From positions 27,875,001 through 27,939,000 of the forward strand of contig NC_064437.1 of the NCBI RefSeq assembly GCF_023343835.1: a DNA stretch of 64,000 nt, in the 5' to 3' direction. This DNA is from Lagopus muta. Lineage: Eukaryota; Chordata; Aves; Galliformes; Phasianidae. The notes below the pieces were generated by a model, which worked only from the letters and a program-made list of their open reading frames with translations, had not been told where the DNA came from and did no database searches. The position numbers and the translations under genes were made by a program. This document shows, in pieces, positions 1 through 11,649 of this stretch (within the stretch, counting starts at the first letter, position 1; the number at the start of each line of letters is the position of its first letter).

Positions 1-2670
1 TACGACTGATGCTGTGCAAAGATGGCAAGTTCCAGATTCCTTGCATTTAAAACAGTAAGAGGAAAGCAATAATATAGATAAGTGAAATAAGATTTTGTTA
101 TTTAATGGCATAGCTGAGAAGAAGCTGATATTTAATTGTTAGTTCAGTTTTCTAGACACTGTATCGCTTTCTTTTCCCAAAGCAAATTCACTGTTAAGCC
201 ATTATCCTATTATTTCTTAATCATCATATTAACCAGCAACCAAGAAGATCATTGTCAGATAAAAAATTATAGATAGCACTATTTCTATGCCTTGTAAATG
301 GATATTAGTGTGGTGTTGTACTTTTGCTATTAGATTTCATAGTGCTGGTGAGCACTAGTGAATGATAAAATCTCACTTAAGGATTTATGTAAAACACTGA
401 GAACTCCTGTCTTTTTTTTTCTCAGAGGTATTTATGAATCCATAACAGCAGTTTGTGAACAAAATCCATCTAGAAAGGCTATTTCATTCATCCTTAAATG
501 GTTCATTGGAGTACCCTGCAAAATGAGCTATTGTGTTAGAAGTGCTGCTTGATTCTTTTCTTTCCAAAAGGATGCTAATGTTGAGCAAACAATGTAGGTG
601 CAAAGTGAGCATATATTAAAAACTTCCAGGAAGTACAAGAACTATGCAGGACTAAGAGTTGCTGGTTTGCATTGTTTTTTGTTGTTGTTGTTTTAATAAA
701 AATAATTTGGTAGACAATGAAACTGATCTCTAAATTGTCATCCCAAAGGTCTTAGAAAGGAAAATGTGGGGGACATAAACTGCATATTTCAAACTTGTTG
801 GCTGCTTGAACGTAATGAACTCAGCGAGTTACTTCAGCTCTATTTTAGTTTTGCAGAAGACATGAAGAAAAACACCACACTAAACGTTTCTTCCAGGTGA
901 GTACAACGGAAATAATCTATCTTTTAGACAGTTTTATGCTTTATAGAGGGAGAGAGAAAAAAAAGCAAATGTGAAGTGTTTTCAGATGTTCTCTAGTGAA
1001 CTTATTTTTTCATGTGCACTTTGGTAGAAAATGACATGCATTTCCCCTGACATTTACTCATAATTCCAGATTTACTTTTCATTCTGTAGATTTTCTGGAC
1101 CATGAATAACTTTGACTTCCGAATACATGAATGACAGAAGGCACTTCAACTTCTTGCAGGGGTGGATGCAGTTCCTACTGTTGTATGTAAGTAATTTGGG
1201 GTTGTGAGGGGAAAAGCATTTTCTACCTAAATCATGGGCCATTAACTTTGACTTAATATTTCTTTGAGTCCAATATTCTGTGTTTGACTGAACCATATGT
1301 TTCTGGAAGACTTATTCTGAAGAAAACGTGACATGTAGAATACCTACTGTTCTACTATTTTTCTTGATAGATCTCTTCCTTTATAAATCATTTTTTCTCT
1401 TACTTCCTCTTCTAACCCCAATACAGTTCCTATTTGACACTATTTGACCTGAGCGTCCAGTGCTATTTTTCATTGTGACTTTCTCTGTTTTTAGTCTCTG
1501 AAAATATGTTATTGAAAAGGATTTGTTTTCTTGATAAAGCCACACTTCAGTCTTCTTTTAGATAAGCTGAATTGATCATGCTTTTTAATTCTCTCAAGTT
1601 AATGCATGTTTTTCAATGCCTTATATGGCTCCTCTACAGATTCCTCATTTTTTTCCACTTCTTTTTCTCTCCATTGTAGAGAATGCACAGGGTATTTCAA
1701 CCTTAAGTTAGCTGATATTGCACTTTTAGATGAAAATGACCCTTCAAGTACTATCCACTCTTATCCACCACCCAGTATGGACTCAATTAAGTCCATATGG
1801 ATTAAGATTTCCCATCAAGTCATTCAAAACCAGTCTAAGAGGTTAATATTTACTTTCACATAAGGGCCCTTATACATCTTTCCAAGTTATGATTTCCCAT
1901 TTTTTTATGTGGGCCTTCATCATTGTTCATATTTGTAGGAGTTTATTTTCACTTCATGTTTGTGCTGTTGTGAGTAATAGAACATGTTGCATGTCTTCAG
2001 TTGTAATGAACTACTACAGAACAAAGCATTTTTATAGGGTGTGTATCATAAGAGTTGAAAACAACCCTAAAAAAATAAGCCCAGTGCCAGATCACCTGAA
2101 TGTACTCCTTGGTCCTGATTTCCTCATATGAGTTATTTCATTTTGTCCAAGTTTTCATTTCTAATTCTTCAGCTGACTCTCTCTCAGATTAGAACTGCAG
2201 TGCTGGTTGAGATGCTGTCACTGTGTTTCACAGAAGGAGGGTCTTGTTTATCCACTACAAAGGAAACAAAAACGAAAACAAAACCAAATTCATTACCTTC
2301 GATGAAAGTTCATGTGAAAGCAGTGATGTTTCAGCTGCATTTACAACTGCTTATTTTTAGTACATGTACAGCACGCACACACAACCAAATTATTTTTAAC
2401 AAAAACCACAGTTTATGACACCTACTAATACAACTGTCAAATTCTGTCCAAAGTATTTGAAAGTCCATATGCATAGACTAACAGAAAGTCATACCGCTTA
2501 AGTCAAGGTTCCTGTACACAGGTCACCTGGCTTCAGTTTTAGAAAGGGAATACACTGTTGTGCATGATACTGCCTTCACCCCTTGAAGCACATGAGATTG
2601 AGTCCAAACAACTTGCATACAGAGACATCAGAAGATGAAATAAGGTAGGATTACTTTAATATGCACTTTC
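1..2670. other. AT-rich intergenic or intronic DNA, no gene seen
   Basis: Only short open frames (96 codons or fewer) without recognisable protein character are present. There are T-rich and A-rich runs but no convincing CR1 or LTR piece. I see nothing to annotate as a gene. Confidence 0.6.
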
Positions 2671-2674
2671 AAAT

Positions 2675-2850
2675 CATAGTATTATGGAATAATACAGGCT
2701 GGGAAGAACCTCTGGAATTCACCCATTCCAAGTCCTGCTCTGCATAGGGTCAGAGTAGGTAAGGTTGTTCAGAGCTTTGCCACTCAAATTCGAAATACCT
2801 CCAAGATAGGAGATCGCACAACCCTTCTGAAGACTTTTTCAGACTTTTTA
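2675..2850 (-). repeat. CR1 LINE 3'-end fragment, old
   Basis: The stretch starts with a degenerate form of the inverted CR1 3' terminus (ATCATAGTATTATGGAATAA). It continues with the usual reverse-complement CR1 3' UTR phrasing (GGCTGGGAAGAACCTCTGG, then a CCAAGATAGGAGAT-like block). Divergence is high, so this is an old insertion. The boundaries are approximate. Confidence 0.75.
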
Positions 2851-2859
2851 ATATGTGAG

Positions 2860-5595
2860 ATGCTGCAGGGGTTGTAATCATCAGGCAAATTTTCTGCATG
2901 ATATGTAAACACAAATAAAAATGAGCCTATGAGATATTAATTTATGTGCCAATTGACACTGGTCCTAGCAAAGATCTCCAGAGCCAAGTAGCATTGTTTT
3001 GTTTTGTTTTCTAAAACCATCACAGAGATTTACAATTACATAAAACAAACTTAGACTACAGCTAGTCACCTAGTCCAATTTTCTGTTGCAAGGCATTATC
3101 AATTGTAGTTACAATATTTCTAAAAGACATTTTCCTAACCTGATCTTAAAATTCTCCACACTGCAGTATTTTAAACTAAAATAGGTTAAGTAGAATCTAA
3201 TTGTGTGAAAGTCTAATCTAAACTCTTGGTAAATTTCTCATTCTCTGTTATTCACCATGTACTCAGGAGAACAGGTTCTCATAATATCAGTTAAGTAATG
3301 CAAAAACTGAACACCGGTGTGCTGCTAACACTGAGCTGAAGCCATGGCATGGGATGCAGTGCAGGCCTTCCCACTTGTAGAAACTGACTTTACAAATAGC
3401 TTTCTCTTGAGCTGGCAGAGGTTGCAGTCAGTGGTAAGTTACTGTGTTGACTGCAAAATGTCTGTGAAATATTTGACTTGATCTGCAGCCCTTACAGAAC
3501 AACTGACATGAGCAAGGAACCGCCAGCAAGGTTATCCAAAGTTGTACTTGCATCCATCAATGCCAAGATAAATGATGCAGAATTTAGGCATTTGCAGAAT
3601 TTATGTATTTGCAAGAAGGCACGTTCTGATTACAAAGTTTATTAAAAAGGAAAAATAATAACAAAACACTTTCAGCCAAGAACAAGAAAGAAGAAAATCA
3701 TCAATTTATATTCATGTTTAAGCTACATGAATTACAAAATGTGCCTTAATGTGCTGTATGCTGTGAACACCTCATTCAAGCAGTTTTCTTACCCACAATA
3801 AGATTTGTCAGTACAAATTCATTAGAACAGATCTTCAGCCAATGAAAAACTATTGTTAAAAAAAAATTGAAATATTTTTTAATATCTTATGGAAGCAAAA
3901 CTACATTTCTTTTACTTGTAAAACATTGGCAGTTTGTCATTATCTGAGCCTCAGCACTGAATACCAAGAATCAGTAGTCATTGTGCACGCAGACTTGATG
4001 ACTACCCGACCTATGCACGAATGTTCATATTCTATGTCTTCTTTCTGTATTGAGAATCTTATCAGTCAAAATAGTTGCTGCTATTTGCAGTTAATAATTT
4101 TGAATTGATTTCTTAAAAATTACTATAATTTAATTGACTGTAGCTGGTCAGTTTTGGTCCTCTTCAGGGCATTCATTAAACACAGAATTAATTCTTGAAT
4201 AAATCTGCAAGAAAAAAAAAGAGGAAAAAACATGTAGTGCAAAAGAAAAAAAAATGAAATCAGACAGAGTTTTAAAATGGAAATATCATGTCTTATATTT
4301 GTCCAGATAAGATATGGTGCTTTTCATTTTACCAAGAAAAGTTTTTAACTAAAATTTTCTTTCAGTTAGGCCATTTAATTAATGATTATTCATATTTTGT
4401 CTGTTTGAGCACATTGTTTCAAACTATGACAGATAATGCCACAGTCGCTTGAAGGAGATATTAGAAATAGAGATTAGGAATGTAGAGGCAGGAAGGTTAA
4501 GAATCAAAGGAGTATCCTATGTGATTAATACAACAAAACAGACACAGCAAACATTCCTTGATGGAACACTTTTCATAATTTCATGCCACTTCAGCAAAAT
4601 TTAACTTCAGAGAAGTAAATGACCATTTTGGTAAATTCACTGCTTCCGCTTCAATAGTTTCAAAGTGGACCATTTTATTTCTGTTAAGCTTGTTATTTTA
4701 AAATTTATTGTTGAATTTTGGCATGTTAAATAAATGGAATGGCCTTTTTCTCTTTTACTTTTCTAACTACTACTTCTTCAAAATCTCCTCTTAAAGTGAA
4801 CCGTGAATAGGAAAAACAGGCAAGTATTTTTTGTCATCAAAATACAAGGCAATGTTCTCAGCTTGTCTTGATCTAAAATAATGTTATTTTTATTTCAATT
4901 CTGGGATTTTCCCATTTGCTGATGCATTTAATGGTGAGGTTTCTCTTTTAAAAATCAGTTAAAAAATAGTAGGGTTTAATTCTTCTACAGGAAGAGTGTT
5001 GAATTGAATTTCTCCCTAGTAATGAAATTGAGATAATTCTTCCAGTATTCATCCGTACAGTCTGGAGACAGAGGCTTTTTATGTCCTTCTATTATGTATT
5101 TGAAAAATGTAAAAGGATGAATGATGATGCCAAATACATTTTGACCATTACTAAGATGGGTCTCACTTGCATAAAACTGCTGTGCTGGTAAATTTATATT
5201 AATCCATTTGTTTAACTCACAAATGTGGTAATTGATGGACCTGCTAAAAATTTTTGAGGTTTTAATTTAAATTCTAATAGCTGCTGCAAATTTCAATGTC
5301 ATCTTGTTTCTTTTGATTTAGAATGAGTGTTGTGCATACAGATTTTACCTAATGCAATAATTATCAAAACAACAGCATTATATCCAAATCTAGTCCAAAG
5401 GATGACTCATCTCTAGCTCTGTGTTTACTTAATGAAGAAAATAGCCTTATCACAGACAAAGTCCTTATGTTTGTACCGTTCCAAATACCAAAGACAAGTA
5501 ACATCACACTTCTGTTCTGCTTTACATGTCAGTAACCCAACCTGTAAGTATGTATGAACAGGGAGTTGATTGGTGTATCAATATTTAGTGGTAAC
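2860..5595. other. AT-rich spacer, no gene seen
   Basis: There are no coding features. A weak, highly eroded repeat may lie near 3,040-3,260, but I cannot assign it to a family. The remainder is unremarkable AT-rich DNA with short A and T runs. Confidence 0.5.
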
Positions 5596-5599
5596 TCTG

Positions 5600-5685
5600 T
5601 CCACGGAGGGGGTTGGAACTTTAAGGTGCTTTCCAACCCAGGCCATTCTATTATTATGAAGTTCTATACATGAATCAATATAAAT
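5600..5685 (+). repeat. CR1 LINE 3' terminus, short plus-strand piece
   Basis: A GGGGGTTGGAACT block is followed by CTTTCCAACCCAGGCCATTC and then degenerate ATT repeats. This is the sense-strand end of a CR1 element. Only the last 80 or so bases of the element remain, as expected for strong 5' truncation. Confidence 0.8.
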
Positions 5686-6019
5686 ATATGATATCATGAT
5701 GAGATGACCTTGGCTGGTTGCCACACCACTTTCTGACTTTCCCTCCTGAAGGTTTGAGAGAAAGTCGGAGATAACAATTACTGTCATGAGCGAAACAGAC
5801 CTACTCGAAGAAAATTCATATAGCTGTTTGCAAAGGTTTGGATAGTGAGAAATAAAAACAAATTAAACCAATGACTTCTGGGTGCCACGGTTCACAGTCT
5901 TACCAGTTTATAAGGCTCATTCTTCCTAAGAGCCTGTAGCTTTTAGCACCCTAATTAAGTGTGAATGGAAGGTATGATGCTTGTCATTGTCTCCTGCGTG
6001 AGATAACCCTGCAGGCATA

Positions 6020-6360
6020 AATGTTCCTGCAGTCTCACCTACTCTCACAGTTTAGATTGATTGACCAACTGACTTCCCATCTTTTAATTCCTTGTTGCTT
6101 TGGTACCCCCAAAGGAGGGGGAGCTTTCATTACCCTTACACACCCTTTCATTCCCAGCTCCTCTGACAGCGAGGGACTTGTGCTCAGCCCATCACAGCTC
6201 TTCTCTACTTCCTTTTCCTGCTGACACTTCTTCCTTTCTCCAGCACTGGTTCCTCCCGAGGCTCCCGTCCTTTAGGGCGTATCCACCCTCTCTATGAGGT
6301 CCACAATGGACTTTAGGAGGACAGCCCTGCCGCTCAGAGTTTTCCCCGATAAGACTTTCC
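6020..6360. other. GC-richer stretch, possible LTR-derived fragment
   Basis: This stretch is richer in C and G than its surroundings. It contains a pyrimidine-rich segment followed by CCACAATGGACTTTAGGAGG. The phrasing recalls bird LTR fragments, but I cannot place it in a family. Two overlapping short open frames across it (67 and 65 codons) show no recognisable protein. Confidence 0.2.
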
Positions 6361-6364
6361 CAAT

Positions 6365-7425
6365 CACGCTTAGATACCCATTGTAATTACAGAAAGGAGT
6401 GACAGTCACAGTGATACTGGCATATCAGTAAAAACATTTCGAAATTGCTCTTTGACATAAGCACACAAAACAGTTCCTAACAGAAGTGTATGGACTGACA
6501 TTTGTGAAAGTGTTGGTCTTCCCCTGCTAAAATACAATATAGCCTTCAGGGCAACATTGGTTCCACAGCAGTATGTACTTGAGAAGAAGATCTATTTGCA
6601 TTTTTTAGCACAAATGAGGAGAAAAAAAGGAGCCCTAACAACAAAAGCAAATAAGTAGGGGAAGCACAAAGTTGTGTATGTACACCCAGCTTTCTGTATG
6701 TAGGTAATGATTTCAGGAAGAGGAGAAGAATACCAACTAAACTGTTAAACGTGTCCAGAATAAGAAACCAGTATCTGATGAGATTTCTGAAAACAATATC
6801 ATAAGACCTGCTGTTTTGCTCCTTATTTTTCTATAAAATCAGTCTTTGTAAAATAGCATGGGGAGAGATTAAAATGGAGCACTCTGCATCTCTGTCTTTA
6901 TTTCCTCTCACTGAAGGACTCTTGGGTTCTTAATCTAGCAGTGAAAGCTGAGCTACCTTTTACTTTTCTCTCAGAAAGGATGTTTCTGTAAAACAGTGTT
7001 CTTCATTACCACTCCCACTTCAGAAGAAAACCTTCCATTTATATTACTGTCCAGAGGCTCTGAGCTGTTTCATCTGTTATAGTGAAGAAATTAATTCCAG
7101 CATGGAAAACAGGAAGGCTTTAGAAAAGTTCACTTCTCTCTGCACAGAATTGCCATGACACCCTAGTCAAGTGTGTGTCAAAACATAACGGGGACAGCAA
7201 TACCAGGCACACTGTCTACATTTGTTTTTCTCTTTTGGTGTTGAAGTTGGTGAGTTGCCAACCCAACTGACCAAGGAGGCAAACTCTGTACTCTGGCAGA
7301 TATTGAGGGCATCACCTATCATCGGAGTCAAATGTTGTTTCTGCATTAGAGTTAGATAATATTTTTTTATTTCACGGTCTCTGCTGCCATAGTTCTTTTT
7401 GGGAGACTTTCTACTTTACCTGAGG
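6365..7425. other. Spacer, no gene seen
   Basis: Ordinary AT-rich sequence with no recognisable repeat, open frame or RNA gene. Confidence 0.5.
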
Positions 7426-7539
7426 GGGGTCTCTAATAGTTTGCATCGCTATCCTCTGGACAAACCTTCCCCAGGAATGCACGCTCAGTATGTAGGTGTA
7501 TATATGTATATTTTATCATACACATTGTAAGAATATCCT

Positions 7540-7961
7540 GCACGAGAGCAAACCAGAGAACAAGCCATGGCATGCCCGAGGAAGCGCCTGAAGAGGAGAC
7601 ATCGGAAGGCCTGGCATCACCCCGCCCCGGTGCTCTTTGTTTAACGAAGGCTTTGAAGAAAATCACCACATCAATACAAGAAGAGCACTGAGACAGCTTG
7701 GAAACAACAGGATGGCTGCTGGCTGACACCAGATAACACAGCAATTAACAAATGTAAGCTGTGATAAGATTGTGAGCCTGGAGCACCCAGCCAACGGGGA
7801 AACGGGGCAGGGGGATCGGCAAACGGGGAACAAGGTACAAAAGCTGTCGTTGTGGCCTTAGGGCGCTCCTGCTTGCGGGACGCCCGCCATTGAATCGCGA
7901 ATAAAATCTGCTTTTATCAGAGATACCGCCCTGACAAATTATTTGGATATTTCCAACAACT
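7540..7961 (+). mobile_element. LTR-like segment with polyadenylation signal (solo LTR candidate)
   Basis: This is a locally GC-rich block with short tandem AACGGGG motifs near 7,790-7,825. A CGTTGTGGCCTTAGGGCGCT segment follows, then an AATAAA at 7,900-7,905. The block ends in TTCCAACA. Promoter-like GC sequence, poly(A) signal, short downstream part and CA end in that order are the layout of a retroviral LTR. I see no gag, pol or env nearby, so it would be a solo LTR. The left edge is uncertain and could lie as far left as about 7,430. I found no clear target-site duplication. Confidence 0.5.
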
Positions 7962-7969
7962 GTCATCTC

Positions 7970-9255
7970 TGCAAAGAGAGAACTAGCTCATATTTCTTTC
8001 TAATTACGTGTGATAGGAGAAATAACAGCAAGCATGCTGATATGCATGCATTCATTCTTTTCAGCAATATTGCAAACAGTGCATGAAAATCAAGATTTTA
8101 TTCCTGCTTTGCCAAAACAAGCAAACAAAAACAGTGGAGTAAGACAGAAAAAAAACCCACCAACCAAAAAACAAACCTCCACAAGAAGCTGTTTTCCATT
8201 TAATTATCATATATTTATCAAAAATCTGCCTGGGGAAATTAACAAAAATTTGTGTAAAATAAATAAATAATATTAATTCAAATTCAAATTTAAACAATTA
8301 TTAAATTAATTAAATAATACTAATTTGTAATGCAACAGCTCTTATGCGTAGTGTGCACGTGATTTGCAAAGTTTACATTGGCAAAAATTGCAAAGAGACA
8401 TTGGCTGATTTGGAAAGTATACTCTGCATCCCATGTTTTCATTGCTGCCAAGAATATTCTCCCATAGAGGAAAGATATCAATGTAAAATCGGAGGTTTGA
8501 TAAAAGACTTTCTGGAAAAAAAAAAAAAAAAAAAAAAAAAAAGGAGAGCCATTTCACTGTGAATAATATTATTCCATAAAAGTCATAAAAGTTAGACCAT
8601 GTTTTCTCAAGCTTACTCTGTTGTAGTTACTTTCTATGTATTCATTTCAAAGCAAACAACTGTGGATAAGTGTCAACAAAATTCTTGAGTTCCCATGTAC
8701 TAATTACAATTAGTACAGGCAATCAGTCTGTGCCAACAATTCATTCTGTATTATCCAAATCATCCCACACTTTCTAAGAGCAGTTGGCTGCAGCGGATAA
8801 TAAATATTCACATGTATTTATGGTACAATTTTGTTGTGTATAAAAGTTAATAATTATTTTATAGGCAGACATTGAACAAAGTTTTTTTTTTTTTTTTGCT
8901 TTCAAATAAATATGCACAATTAACTTAAAATTCTTAAGTTTTTTTGTTTGTTTTCCTAGAGATCTGAAATTAAAATGATCATTTAATCAATTATTTCATG
9001 TTTTGCAGTTTATTACTTGCATAGTCACTACTTTAAATGATGTGGCAAGATCTGTGGAGTTCTTAATTTTGTTGTAACTGCATGTATCTGATCTTTGTAC
9101 AGATGAAACGGGACTAGTGTGAGACAAGCTACTGATTTATAGCCAAGAGATTGACTGGACATCAGGGCAGATTCACAACAAGATGATTGATTTAGCTCCC
9201 CAACAACTCTACAAAAACGTGACCAAAAAATGGACACAGGAACTCTTTGTGAAGG
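7970..9255. other. AT-rich spacer with homopolymers
   Basis: The stretch holds an AT-only patch at about 8,255-8,325 (AATTAATTAAAT type), an A27 run at 8,516-8,542 and a T16 run at 8,882-8,897. Apparent open frames across the A27 run are low-complexity artefacts. No gene is seen. Confidence 0.6.
8516..8542. repeat. Poly(A) tract, 27 A
   Basis: An uninterrupted run of A, counted directly. No retroposed gene or SINE body is recognisable upstream, so its origin is unknown. Confidence 0.9.
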
Positions 9256-9260
9256 ATTTG

Positions 9261-9375
9261 AATCATAGAATCACAGAATCACAGAATGGCCTGGGTTGAA
9301 AAGGATCACAGTGACCATCCAGTGACCAGACCAGGCCGCCCAGTTGAGGCAGTTGTGAACCCTCCCAGCAGCTTC
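9261..9375 (-). repeat. CR1 LINE 3' end
   Basis: Three near-perfect copies of the 8-bp CR1 terminal motif (AATCATAG, AATCACAG, AATCACAG) are followed by AATGGCCTGGGTTGAAAAGG. This is the antisense view of a CR1 3' end. Only about 110 bp of element body remains. Confidence 0.85.
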
Positions 9376-9379
9376 TCCT

Positions 9380-10795
9380 GTGTTTATATATCAGAAGCAT
9401 TGTGCTGAGAAGCACTATTTGTGTACCAGAATATGCTGATCAACTCTCTGGAAGGAGGAGGAGTCCAGGAAAGCTAGGAGACCAAAAGCAATTCCAGCTG
9501 CAGACCAATATGCTGGCTGAACTTTATTTAAATAATTTTAAATTTGCATTAGCAACTGTTAACACATATCAGCAGAAAAAGAACTCAGTGACTCACAGCT
9601 GACCAGTGGAAAACATCACTGCAAGGATGTTAGTGGTGGAGATTTTGTTGCCATCTGGAGAACTCTTGGCTACTCTGGTTAAGATTAGATTCTCCATGTG
9701 AAAATTAACCCTTGTACAGATGTTCCCAATAAATCAGTTGTGGGTTTTGTTTGTGCGCTTTTTTTTTTTTTTTTTTCCTAGTCTGCTCTCTATATTCACA
9801 GCAAAGTGACAGGAAACAGAATCCTCAATAGCAGCTTTACACCATGATATTATATATTATTGACTCATATCTGTGGGGGCTTTACCATTTTACTTCATCT
9901 ACAGTCCTATTGTGGTCAGGCACCTTTGTTTTTTCGTGCTTCCACAGAACCTTCCTGCTGAAGGGCTTAATTAAGACCTGTAAAATAAATATGCTTTAAT
10001 CTTGGCAGACTGAGTGCCTGAAATACTTTTGCCATCATGCAATTATTTCTGATAGAATTTCACCTTGTGCAAAGAGGACAAAGGAATCCAAAAAGTTCTC
10101 TCAGGTACATTTGAAGAGAAGGCGCTTTTATAATGTAGAAATTAATAGGCTCCAGTCTTAGACAAAATTTGCATGATTTTTTTTTGAACTTCTAATATTT
10201 ACATACTCTGAAGATTAAAATGACCACAGTATAGACTATTTTAATGACCACTCAATCAAGAGAGGTCACTGACTTTTAAGTTAAACTTGGGAATGAAGAA
10301 CAGAATATCACAGTCCTTGTTTTATATCTGCCTAGAAAACTAATGATGTATTAAAATTTAATGGCAGTAGAGTCCATCACCCTTCATAAATGATCCATCT
10401 CAATGTTTCAGTGTGTACATTAAAACAATGTGTCTTAAGGTGTATGAGAAAGTGATAAAAAATTAACCCAATTCTCAATGTAATTACTATGAGGCAGTGA
10501 TTGGGCTCTAACCTAACCACTCTCAGCATTTCACAGTGATTGAAATGCTATTACAGTTCCCCACTGCAGACCTCTGTGCAGGAATCTGTTCTGTAGGAGG
10601 CACCAAATTTACCCCATAGAAGCTCCACTAGCATCAGCAAAGCATATATCAAACTCAGTTAGAATTTTATAAAACCTCATATAACACCAATTAAAAAATA
10701 GAAATGTGTGGTAAAAAATATTTTATCTTCTTTGGTGAGCATTCTACATGAGACAAGTCTTCATGATATTTTTACTCTTAAAAGTAAGCAGCAGC
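9380..10795. other. Spacer, no gene seen
   Basis: AT-rich DNA with a T18 run at 9,759-9,776. I see no coding or repeat feature I can name. Confidence 0.5.
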
Positions 10796-10797
10796 AA

Positions 10798-11645
10798 ATC
10801 ACTGAATCATAGCGTGGTTTGAGTAGGAAATGACCTCAAATATCACACATTTCCAACCCCCCTGCCATGGAGGACAGCTCCAAGTAGATCAGTCTCCTTA
10901 AATCTCCAGCCAATCTGTCTTCAGTGGGGCATCCACAGTTTCTCTGGGCAACCTATTCCACCATTTCATCACCTCACAGTAAAAAATTTCTTCATTATAT
11001 CTAATCTAAGCCTACTCTCTTTTAGACTTAAACTGTTACCCCTTGTCCCATCACTACACTGCCTTGTAGTATCTCACCATCTTTCCTGTATGCTTCTAAA
11101 CCTTGGGAGACAGCTGTTCTGGACAGATCCTTCTATTCTCTAGATTGAAGAACCTCAACTTTCTCAGCCTTTTTTCACATGAGAGGTGCTCAGCAATCAT
11201 CCTTTTGACTTGCCTCTGGACCGACTCCAACAGGTCTGTGTCTCTTATGCTAAGGGCCCAAGAGCTGAATGCTGTATGCCTGGTGGGGGATCTCATGAAA
11301 GTGGAGCAGATGGGGCTAATCACCCGCTAGCTATGCTTCTTTTGATGCAGCCCAGGATACAATCAGCTTTCTGAACTGTGTGCTTACATTGCCAGTTCAT
11401 GTCTAGGCTGATTTATCATCCACTAGCACCCCAAAGTCCTTCTCAGAAGAGCTGGTCTCTATCCACTCATCACTCATATTGTGTATTTCTGTTTGGGATC
11501 AGCCTGAGCCATGTGTTACACGTTCCACTTGACTTCATGAAACTGCATGTTTTTTCCAAACAAATCCACCCCTCAAGCCTGTTGAGGTCCCTCTGGATGG
11601 CATCTAGAGTGTGTGTCAACCTCACCACTCATCTTCATGTAAATA
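10798..11645 (-). repeat. CR1 LINE fragment, about 0.85 kb
   Basis: Inverted CR1: a 3' terminal motif (AATCACTGAATCATAG) leads into 3' UTR sequence (CATTTCCAACCCCCCTGCCA). The downstream body reads as CR1 in reverse complement to about 11,640 (GTTGAGGTCCCTCTGGATGG). The open frames across it on both strands are remnants or shadows of this element. Moderate divergence and stops make it inactive. Confidence 0.85.
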
Positions 11646-11649
11646 TTCC

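Noticed and set aside
8342..8562. Paired open frames on both strands over an A27 run
   Set aside because: Low-complexity artefact; no domain, no splice context.
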